Assembly: GCA_964016985.1 (NCBI GenBank) | Contig: OZ024828.1 | Coordinates: 3,187,701-3,251,700 of the forward strand | Direction of reading: 5' to 3' | Source: Anodontia alba | Taxonomy: Eukaryota > Mollusca > Bivalvia > Lucinida > Lucinidae | Length of the DNA stretch: 64,000 nt | Shown here: piece by piece, positions 40,901 to 52,900 of the stretch | Numbering within the stretch: position 1 is the first letter of the stretch | How the letters are laid out: each line of letters begins with the position of its first letter | Program-made: the position numbers and the translations under genes | The notes under the pieces: generated by a model | Databases searched by the model: none | What the model saw: only the letters and a program-made list of their open reading frames with translations | What the model was told of the DNA's origin: nothing

Positions 40901-43900
40901 CCAAAAGCTCCATATAAACTCTATATTAACTCTTCAAATGCCACGGCAAACCAAAATGGCAGCTAGTTCAGAATGTTGTTTACAATGACGCCAGTTGCGC
41001 AATGACCCTCTGACGTATTCATAAAATTATAAAATGCTACGTTCAGGGCGATAACCTTACGTCGCTAAATTAACGTAAACAAAGCAAGGCCTATCTTGTG
41101 TTCTAACACCCCTGCTCGTGTTGTTCCTTATTTGTCTTTACATTTCTAGCCGTGCTTTATCTGAGGCATTTGAGCACAGGAATTTCGTCGCGCGCTATCA
41201 ACGGGAAACCAATCATAATACTGTTGCGAAAGTTGCGTCCCTGGTAACTATGGACGCTAGCTTACAATATTGGTCGAAACATTCATATACATAATAAATT
41301 ACATTAGTAAGACAGAAAATGATCTATGAACATTGCCGTTCTTTGACCTTTTTTACCTGATAAGTTCCTCTACAGGTTGTACCATTCAAACACATTCGTT
41401 TCCATCATGTACATTTGTTGACATTATCGAAAACAAAAGTGTCGGTTAACATTCTTCTTTTGCTGTTTTTGCTGTCCTCCTCAGGTCCATCCCGGCATCC
41501 AAATTCATCCGATTTGCAATTCTTTCATGAACACAGGATACAAGTTTTTTTTTTATGTTTTACATTGTTTTAATATTTTACATCGTCAGCTGATTCGTAT
41601 CAGTATCCGCCATTTTGAATATTCGTCATCGAACTTTGTAACTACGTAATGCTTAAGAGATATTGTCAACTACCAAATGGGGAAGTCAGGTAATAACAAA
41701 AATCTCAAAAATCAATAAAAATCTCATTTTTCAAAACATTCGCTCAGTGAGGGGTGTTAGAAAAGAAATAAATTATTCCGAACCGTGCTCAAATGCCGCA
41801 GATAAAGCACAGTTGAGTTTGGGTTGTACCCATTTGAACACTCGCTCGCTGCGCTCGCTCGTGCACAAATTGGTACAACCCAAACTCAACTGTGCTTTAT
41901 CTTGGGCATTTGAGCACGGTTAGGAATAATTTTTTTCTTAAATATCAAAAGTTCAAAATCCATGTTCAAACAGCACGTGAATTTCATGATTTGAACATGG
42001 GTTTTGTTGTTTGAACAGGGCTTCTGGTCCATTCAAGAATAGCTTCAAACAACTATGTACATAGGATTTTATGCAAAAATGAGTATTTCCATATTTCTTA
42101 TCGGGCCGATAACGGTCCGATATAGATTTAAGTAGAATACTTGCTGGGTTTATGATTAAACTTCGGGAAGGATGTGTTCCGTAATGGTGACATTCAAGGA
42201 GTATTTCCATATTTCTTGTCGGGCCGATAACGGTCTGATACAGATTTAAGTAGAATGCTAGCTGGGTTGTTATGTGCTTTCAGTTTATATAATTAAACCT
42301 TTCCCAGGTAGCATTTTACTTACATCTATATCAGTAATCCTCTCGGGCCGGTAATGGTCCAGTATAGATTTAAGTAGAAAGATTTTTTTTATTAAAACCT
42401 TTCCCAGCTAGAATTCTATATAAATCTATAATGGACCGTTATCGGCCCGGCATGAATCCTGTCTGGCCGATAACGGTCCGATGTAGATTTAAATAGAATG
42501 CTGGCTGTGTTTATGACCAAGCTTTGGGAAGGATGTGTTCTGTAACTGTGACATTTCCTGAGTATTTTTATCTCCTGCCAGGCTGATAACTGTCTTATAA
42601 TGATTTAAGTTGAATGCTAGCTAGGTTGTAATGTGCTTTTATTCCCTGTGATTAAACTTTTCCCACCTAGAATTCTACTTAAACCTATTTCGGACCTTTA
42701 TCGTGCCCGACATTAATTATGCCGGGCCGATAACTGTCCGATAATGATTTTAAGTAGAATGCTTGCTGTGTTTCTGATCAAGTTTGGGAAGGATGTATTC
42801 CGTAATTGTGACATTTCCTGAGTATTTTCAAATTTACTTTTCCTTTTGCTTGTCTCAAAAGTACAGTCGACTCTCGTTATCTCGAAGGCCAATGGACTGG
42901 CTGAAATACTTCGAGATATCCGTACCTCGACATATCAGGTTTGCAGAATTCAGGAAAAAAATAACTCGAACAATCACATTTAACAAATGTATATGTAAAT
43001 TGTCTCCTACAGTTAGAGATATATTGAAAATATTGTGGAAAAGGAGCAATTTCTCCTCTTTTCCACAATATTTTGTTACCTGTTATTAGATTTTCATGTT
43101 TGAACAGGGACCAGATTTTCACTTCGAGATAAGCAGTAATTCGAGATAAGTGAGGTCGAGATAACGAGAGTCGACTGTATTATTTTCACGTTATAATTCA
43201 TGTTTGTTAATTTCAGCTCCAGAGTTGAGATCACCCAATATACTTAGTTCCACAGCGCGAGATGTTATCGGGTTAGAAGGTGAATCGATAACTCTGTTCT
43301 GCATATTCGGAGGAAAGTATGTAATGTTATGACGCAAAATGTAGAAAAGTGGAGATTTCTACAATAAGCACTGAGGCTAACGCAAAATAGAGATTTTTTC
43401 TGCATTTTACGTAAACCTCAACGGAAGATGTAGAATTTTTTATTTCTACAGTTTACGTCGATATGGTTAATTTCGACGCAAACTGTAATCAAAGCACTGA
43501 CAGCACTAGTGGGTCGATTGTTTCTGAATGTAGTCTGGGAATATTGCTCTGAACGGGGACTAAGACTGTTTCATTTAACTCTTAATCACCTTGTAATTTA
43601 AGCAAACAGAACAGATTCTGATCAGACGCCGCGTTTAGGGGCGTCTAATCTGGGTCTGTACTGTTTGCCAATGTCCCAGTCCAGGTTTTACAGAAAATGC
43701 TCTTTACACTGCACTCTGACGTCACAATGACAAGAATAGCGCGGCTATAAGTAACCGTTACCTGCATTTTATACAACTGCGTGGTAGAATTTCATTGGTC
43801 AATAATAATCACGTAGCCAACTAAGCAGTGGCGTTCGTTTACTATGGCTCGATTGTGGATTAGAATAGATTAAACATATTTATTGTCTTTTAAACAATAG

Positions 43901-46900
43901 GATTGGACACAAGTTAGTACAACATTATAATATATGTAAACAATACCCAAAAATATAAAAAAAAGTTCTACAAGTGTGTATGGTTGTATTATATCTCCCC
44001 ATCTAGGAAATGTATTCTATTTGTCACTGTTTTCTACCTATCCGTCCGTATAAGGCACATCAGGGTACTGTGAATTACGTCGACCATCACATCATGACAA
44101 AAAAAAAATTAATGCTATAAAGATGGCTGATTTGGGTACACAGTTGTCTTTATTTCGTATTGTGTATATTTAATAACTATTCTACCTACAAACACAAAAT
44201 GCAGAAATTTCAACATTTTGCGATAACGCGTTATTTTAACGCAAATTGTAACAAATGTTTACTGTTTGCGTTGACATCAGCGGAACATGTAGAAATTTCT
44301 GCAGTTTGCATTTGCGTCAACGCAGAATGTAGACATTCTATTTTTTTTCTGCATTTTGCACTCTAACAAGACAATAATATGATACACAAGCTAAAATATA
44401 ACTATCGTGTTCCATACTCCGGAGCAGTGACCCATTTGGTAGAGCGTCCATTTTGTGTCTTGGACTTTCGGGTTAGCTCCCAGTCGAGTCTTATTAACTC
44501 TTTCACTGCAACAGGCGATAATAATGGGCATTTGCAAACAGCATAGATCCAGATAAGACGGCTCAAATGAGCCGTCTCATCTGGATCTACGCTGTTTGAC
44601 ATTCAGTCTTTCAACTTTACATATAATTTCTTTCCAATCGATAGTTTGTTAAAACAAAAGCAGACGACAAATGTCGTCTGAAATTTGGCAGCGAAAGTGT
44701 GTCCTTGGGCAAAGGCGGACAGCTACGCCCAGATCAGCCTGCGCATCCGCGCAGTCTGAGCAGGGCCTAACTGTCCGCTAAGAGAACCATTAGATACTAC
44801 AGAATGTATGAATGGAGAACAAAGGTCTGGATAATACTTTACATATGCGCAGGGTGAGATGAATCTGTGCATTTTGCGCATGTTGGACGGCACATTTTTT
44901 TTTGCTTGTTGGGTCCCAGTTGTATGATTCTTGTATGCACAATTGACAACTGTGTCTTGTTAATTTACTGGGTTACATGTTTTACGAGATTTAAGTTTTG
45001 TGTTTCCTGAACGTATTTTTAAAAACTACAGAAAATACTGCAAGTAATGAGGATAGTCAGGAAGTGCTTGATGTGATTAAAATTCGGCAGCGTTGATAAA
45101 TCATAAATTTTAACTTTTACCACTACCGGGCTAATTCAGCAGACGACAAATTGATGATATTGTTTTGTTTTGTTTTTTCCAGAAAACAGGATTTGTCATC
45201 CCATGGAGACAAGTTCCATGAAATGCCAAAACCTGTTTCCTGGGTAGATAAGAGAACAAATCAAAATGTCGTCTGCTGAAAAATATACACAGAATGCAAA
45301 GCGTTATTCAAGGCGTAGGCGAAACCGAGTAAACCCCAAGGCAGTAACAAACGCCATTTCGTAACTACATGTTCTTGCACTGAAAAGGCGTATAAAAAAT
45401 AGATTTTCGCCGTTCGGTATAGAAATTATTCCCATTCGCTTGTACAAATCAACCCGAGAACACACCTGTGTAATTTTGACCATCTTAAACCCCACTTTTA
45501 TATAGTAAAACTTGGGTTTACAGGGGTATACATTGTTTTTCTTATTTCTGCTCAAATCATAAATTATGGGTACTCGTAAGAACCGTCTCACCGAGGCGGT
45601 TCTAACGAGTACCCATAAACTATGTTTTGAGCAGAAATATGAAAAATATCAGAATTTTTATCAGACAATTTTTTATTTTGGGATGGTAAAATTACAGTAT
45701 ATTTGAATAGGCATGTTTTCCTAATGTGTCTCCGTTGAGCATAAAACCGAGCCTGCAGTGCATCTATCGGCAGAGGCTTGAGGAAGAAAGTCAAATAAAA
45801 TCCATAACGGTTGCCCTTGGAAATACCAAATACACATAAGATTGAGAATCTGAATCTCGGTTTCATTGAGATTCTTCATATGGCAACAATGAAGTTTGCA
45901 GGGCATCATGCGTCACCTAACAGCGACTTAAGCGGAACTCGATTCTCCAAGATATAATAAAGGGCTCAATGTGCTGAATGATCTCAGGAAAATAGAAATA
46001 AAAAATGCTTATGGTGAAGTACAGGTCGAATTTTTTTTACTTATATCGCATGATTGTTTTCACTTTTTAAGCCCAGTGCCTAATATAACATGGTCGCGAG
46101 GCGGATGGTATGTGTCTCGTGCGATTCGACAGAAATGGGGACAAGAACTTGTCTTTCAAAACCTACGAACATATGATGAAGGTTCTTACACCTGCGTAGG
46201 CTCGAATTTGGTGACCGGTGAAGAAGCCAGCTATGAAATACAGCTAAAGGTTGAAGGTAGGAACCTGTCAGTTTACAGAAAAAAGAAATTTTACCCCCTT
46301 TATGCCGAATGGGCTATTCCACTTTAATTCACTGGATCAGTACATTTTCAGTAGAATGGATGTCCATTACATTACGAAAACGTGCCTATTCAATTATATA
46401 GAAAATTTCGCCTCCAAAAACTAAAACTTTTCAGATACAAAAACGCTGATATGTTTTATATTTCTGCTCAAAATATAAATTGAGGGTACTCGTTAGAACC
46501 GCCTCGGCGAGGCGGTTCTAACGAGTACCCACGTTCTATGTTTTAAGCAGAAATAAGAAAAATAATGTATACCCCTGTAAACCCCAGTTTTACTATATAA
46601 AAGTGGGGTTTAAGGGGGTAAAAATCATATAGGCGTGTTTTCGTGATGACAAAAACACGCCTATTCAAATATTTAGAAAATTTCACCTGCAAAAACTGAA
46701 AAGTTTCAGATTAAAAAAACTGATAGTTTTCATATTTCTGCTCAAAACATAGATTGTTGGCGCCCACAATCTATGTTTTGAGCAGAAATACGAAAAATAA
46801 TGTATACCCATGTAAACCCCAGTTTTACTACATAAGAGTGGGGTTTAAAGGGGTCAAAATTATATAGGCATGTTTTCGTGATATGATTTACCTTGTTTTA

Positions 46901-49900
46901 TAGAAAGTTTTGTATTTTTATTCAAACAGTCTGGCCACAGCTCAGACGCCGCGTTTGCCAGTGTCTCTTTTGTGGGACTCTAGACACAAACGAGTTAAGG
47001 TGAATGGATACAAGTTCAAGGGAGCCAACTCTATCAAAATAGTTTTTGCCTCCCTTCCGAAAAGGGATCTAATTTTAAAGGAGAGAACTGGCTCCCACGG
47101 GAGCGAATGCTTTCTTTTTAGAGAAGACTCCTGTTCCGAAAGGGCATGAACTGCGAAAAGACAATCAGAAAATAAGAAATGTTGTCTCCCTTGCGGTAAT
47201 GGAAGAAAATCTACACAGGTATCCGGTGTCCTTATCGATGGGAGTGTCGTAGGAATAGACGTTGCCATTAAAATGCAGTTGCTATTGTAAAGAATCTTTA
47301 ATGAGCAGATTGATATGTAAGAAAAGTCTTATTCTATTCTTATTTCCTCAAAGATTACATGTTGTGTATGTTTGTTATTGATTACGAGTACAAACCAGGG
47401 TGATTGCGCACTGCCTGACCAAAGTCAAAGGCAAACAGAGCATAGCAACGAAATTCAGAAATAGGTAATGCCCTGGGCACATTTTAACATAGAGATAAAT
47501 TTTATGGCAGTCACCGATTAATAGCCGAAAATATACACTGCTAGCTACAGAAACAGTTAACAGTATATATTTACAACTGTATGTACTACCTGCCTTATCC
47601 ATTTCGAAGGATCGCCCTGATATCAGCACCAGTTTATCAAGCCGAGCAACGTAACCATCACGAAATATATAGTAAAACTGGGGTTTACAGGGGTATACAT
47701 TATTTTTCTTATTTCTGCTCAAAACATAGATTGTGGGTACTCGTTAGAACCGCCTCGTCGAGGCGGTTCTAACGGGTACCCACAATCTATGTTTTGAGTA
47801 GAAGTATGAAAAATATTAGATATTTTTTATCTGAAAATTTTCAGTTTTTGGAGGTAAAATTTTCAATATATTTGAATAGGCCTGTTTTTGTAATGGCTAA
47901 CTACAGAAACAGTTAGCAGTGTATATTTTTAACTGGATGCCTTGTCGCTCTTATATCAGCAATAATTTATCTAAGAGCAACGTAACATAGTTTCTTATCA
48001 CGCACCATTTTGCTTCAGATAATATTGACTGATAAAACTGTCATGAAATTTATGTTTTCACTTTGGCCCTGTTACAGGTCCTCGGTCAGTCGTATTGGCC
48101 TTTCGGATGGCTGTATTGGCCCGAGGCGATGCCGAGTGCCAATACAGCAATCCTCAGGCCAGTACGATTGCCCCCGGACCTATAACAAGACTAATATGAA
48201 AGCATCCATTTAATAACATTATAATGTAATAACATTCCATATTAAATAACCTGTAGTAATTACTTTTCTGAGTGAGCTGCCGAATGCAAAATAACTATTC
48301 AAACTTACAGGCACTTAGTCTCAACAGTACAGCAGCAACGGTCTACACTGATAACAGTATCTTGCATTAAGAAAAAATTCCAATGTTTTTTAAATAAGGG
48401 CTCAGTTGTCCAACATTTAACGAAGTTTTTAGCAAATATGACGTTAAAATGTCTATATTGAAATATGGCAAATACATTTATGTTTTTTTGCTGAAAAGAA
48501 AAGCAAAAGATATTAACATTTTTGCAGCAAAAATAGCTATGTATTTGAAAATATCTTGCCTACACCAGTTAACGAGTTTTTCATTAACGAGATCGTTTAA
48601 CTTACGAATCGTTGAACAGCTGGACCCAGAAATACATAGAACAATTAACAATCCCTCTGAAATGAGAAGGGAATGTCAATGTCAGTTTTTACAAACTAAC
48701 AGCCAAATAAATCGCAACAAACGCACCTGGCCATATCATCACGAAAACATACCTATATAATTTAACCCCCTTAAACCTCACTTTTGTATAGTTAAACTGG
48801 GGTTTACAGGGGTATAGATTATTTTCTTATTTCTGTTCAAAAACATAGATTGAGGGTACTCGTTAGGACCGCCTCGTCGAGGCGGTTCTAACGAGTACCC
48901 ACAATCTATGTTTTGAGCAGAAATATGAAAAATATCAGAAATTTTTATCTGAAAATTTTCATTTTTCGGTGGTAAAATTTTCAGTATATTTGAATAGGCA
49001 TGTTTTCGTAATGTGTAGACTGGCAAAGGCTCAAATGGGTCTGGCGTGTCTGATTGGGTAGTCACACTTTATAGACACTATTTTAGTGTTTTTTTTTTTG
49101 TTTTTTTTTTTTTTTTCAGCTAAACCTAGCTTTTCATGGTCGTATGGTCATAGAGATCGGGAAATTACGATAGGAGAGAAGGGTGCAGATCGGATTAGAA
49201 TTGTGTGTAATGCCAATGGTACTCCTAAACCGACATTTACGTGGTACATCAATGGGGTTGAAATACACGGTAAGTTACACATGTCACAGTAAAAATAAGA
49301 TAGACGATGTCCAGAAATAGCCACAATCACAGACCATAGCCTACTTCTGACACCAAGAGGAAGAGCAAACAAACCATTACGGACAGTACACGAGCCAGAA
49401 GCCAAAGAAACATGGCGAAAACATGCCTATATAATTTTGACCCTCTTAAACCACACTTTTATATAGTAAAACTGGGGTTTACAGGGATATACATTATTTT
49501 GCTTATTTCTGCTCAGAAATATAGATTGTGGGTACTCGTTAGAACCGCCTCGCCGAGGCGGTTCTAACGAGTACCCACAATCTATGTTTTGAGCAGAAAT
49601 TTGAAAAATATCAGAATTTTTTATCTGAAATTTTTCAGATTTTGAAGGTGAAATTTTCTATATATTTGAATAGGCGTGTTTTCGTAATGGCAAAGAAATC
49701 AGTTCCCTTTTCTCCAACAGGGTGATCACAATGCTTGACAAGCTGAGCCCAAAAAATGAATTGTTCTATTTCGATTTTATCTAGTTCAAAATAACAGAGG
49801 AATTGTTAGAGTAAGTGTTTGGTGATAATTCTGGGATATATGTTCTTATTTCTCTGTATGAACATTTGTTATGAAAACTCATTAGAGACGCCTCGATGAC

Positions 49901-52900
49901 ATCATGAAAACATGCCAATATAATTTTGACCCCCTTAAACCCCACTTTTATATAGTAAAGCTGCGGTTTACAGGGATATACATTATTTTGCTTACTTCTG
50001 CTCAGAAATATAGATTGTGGGTACTCGTTAGAATCTATGTTTTGAGCAGAAATATGAAAAATATCAAAAAACATTATCTGAAAATTTTCAGTTTTGGAGG
50101 TGACATCTTCTATATATTTGAATAGGCGTGTTTTCGTAATGGAGACGCTTTTAATTAGTACCCACAATATATGTTTTATTGACTACTCACTGAGGCGCTT
50201 TTTATGAGTACCCACAACGAATAATTTAATGAGCTACTTATCGAGGCGCTTCCAGTGAGTGCCACAATATGTTTTTAAGGGCTTACTCGCCGGCGCACTA
50301 CAACCTGTTTCATGAAGTAATATAGAAAATTATCAAAGAATTATAATCCATTACTATGTAACAACTCCTCTGAAATAAGAAGGGATAATCAGTTGTTACA
50401 AATTAAGATTTTCAGCAAAATAGAATAATTATATAGAATATAAGTGCTTATTATAATGCGTTTTTATTACCGTTCTACCGTAAGTATTCGGAAGCCTGAG
50501 CAAACGGTGTAAAACCGGATGCGACGCCGCAGAACGCGGTGTCTCATCTGGGTCTACTCTGTTTGCAACTCGTCCAGCAAATTTGAGACACAACAACAGG
50601 TAGTAAATTGTACTTTTTTTAATATTTAGAACAAGTATGATAAGCATCTCAGTAGGCGTCAAAATGACGTCGTATCAACGTCGATGCGACGTGATCACGT
50701 CGCATCGACGTTGATACGACGTCATTTTGACGTTGTGTACGTTCACGTCGCATCGACGTTGATATGACGTCATTTTGTCGTTGTGTACGTTCACGTCGCA
50801 TCGACATTGATACGACGTCATTTTGACGTATACGTTCACGTCGCATCGACGTTGATACGACGTCATTTTGACATTGTGTACGTTCACGTCTCATCGACGT
50901 TGATACGACGTCATTTTGACGTTGTGTACGTTCACGTCGCATCGACGTTGATACGAAGTCATTTTGATGTTGTGTGCCTGCTGGGATTGGAGGTGTACAA
51001 AGACCTAGGATACGGTATGAGTGCCTATTATGATGTGATTTTTATCAGGACTGCACTAAAATCGACATACGACGTCGAACATTAAAGGGGAATGTATACT
51101 CTTGAAAGATTTTCCTTCATTATTTACAAGGGATACAGTATTGTGTTTACTCTCCTGATACACAACTCCCATGAGAACAGAAAATATAAGTAACAGACCT
51201 ACTGTCCTTTCAACATCTTTTGGAAAGTCGTTTTTTGCCTGGCGCTGTACACAGAAGAAGTAAAGGCAGATTTTCAACAACTTCCGCTTGTTCAATTTTT
51301 CTGAAATTTTCACAATATTGTTGTGAAACATCAATAATTTAAATTCTGCAAAGAAACTTGAAAATTACTTTCTTAATCAAAAAATCCAAAAAATCACTTT
51401 ACTATAGAAATTGCATAGGTCAGACCAATTTTTGGCCATAAATTAATTTTAGGGTACGTATTTGAGAATAAAACACAGAAACAGGAAAGACAAATGGTTT
51501 CTGATAAGATAGGGTCATTCAGAACAAAATAATTTCATTTAAAATAAAACGCCAAGCAAAAAAAACGTCTTTCCGAGTGATGTCGAAAGGACAGTAGGAA
51601 ATAACCACAATCATGGAGCACAGTCCTCCCGAGGCACTAAAAGTAGGGGAGAAGGGGAACAAATAACGACAACACAAACGCCACATATGAAACCACAGAC
51701 TCATAGAAAGAAAGAAGAACTGCAACAGAGAAACCGCCTTGAAATAGAAAGAACCTTAATGGTAAAAACTTCAGGGCGATAACTATATACACAGTGTAGT
51801 AGCTTAGCGGATCCACCCCCATCAATTCAGAAATGAAAGTACAGGGAACAATCTTTATACCGACACTCGAAACAACGCAAAAATTCGTTATAAAGACAAT
51901 TTCAATGTCACAATACTGTCAGTTAAGAGGTAACAATTAGTCACAAATCATGCAAGAATATTGAATTTAATACTTGAAAGAAACATATGTTTTGGATATT
52001 TGTTAGAATCGCTTCAGCGAGACTATTCTAACAAATATCCAAAACAGATGGTCTGTGAGGAAATAAGAACAAACTATACCTTTCTTACATATCATTCTGT
52101 CTATTTAGGATTCTTTACAACCACAAATTCATCATAATGACAACATCTTTGGGAACAAATTCTGTCGTTGTAACGAGGGTCCACTACTTTACAAAAACAC
52201 GCCTATTCAAATATATAGAAGATTTCATCTCCAAAAACTAAAAACAAAATCAGATAAAAAAAAACATATTTTTCATATTTTTGCTCAAAACATAGATTGT
52301 GGGTACTCGTTAGAACCGCCGCGGCGAGGCGGTTCAAACGAGTACCCACAATCTATGTTTTCGAGCAAAAATAAGAAAAATAATGCATACCCCTGTAAAC
52401 CCCAGTATTACTATATAAAAGTGGGGTTTAAGGGGGTCAACATTATATAGACATGTTTTCGTGATGGTATTCTTTAAACGTTTATTGACGTATAAATTAC
52501 ATCGAGTCACGAGCAAAGTACACGCTTAGCTAGCGAGTGAAAGGGGGCCTGCTTTAATAGGAAAGTCTTTGCACCTCGTGGGAGCAAATTATTTTCTTGT
52601 AGAATAGGCCCCCTTTTCAGAAGTGGTTTGAGGTGCACGAAAGCAAACAGGAAGTCATTTGAAAAAAGGTAAGAGAAAAGTCCAGGGAGTGCCACAGTCA
52701 CAAACCGCAGCCCTTCCCAAACACCAAGAGGAAGAGGAAACCGACAAATCTAAACAAGCACAAACCGAACAAACGTACGAAAAGCACTAAGATTAGCTCT
52801 CTCTCCCCAAGCGAGGTAATCGCAATACTTAAAGGACTGAAAAACACAAGAACAAAATGACACACGGAAAGACATACAACAAATGGCCTCGTAGAATAAA

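Noticed and set aside
44430..44500. tRNA-like segment (TTTGGTAGAGCGTCC ... GGGTTAGCTCCCAGTC)
   Set aside because: The A-box-like part is suggestive, but the B box does not match GGTTCGANNCC and no cloverleaf closes.
46077..46085. Alternative acceptor gcccag/tg for the second Ig3 exon
   Set aside because: It would enter in the wrong phase and hit TAA at once; the AAG acceptor five bases upstream fits.
50649..51085. Overlapping repetitive open frames
   Set aside because: They are a by-product of the family D tandem array in several frames.
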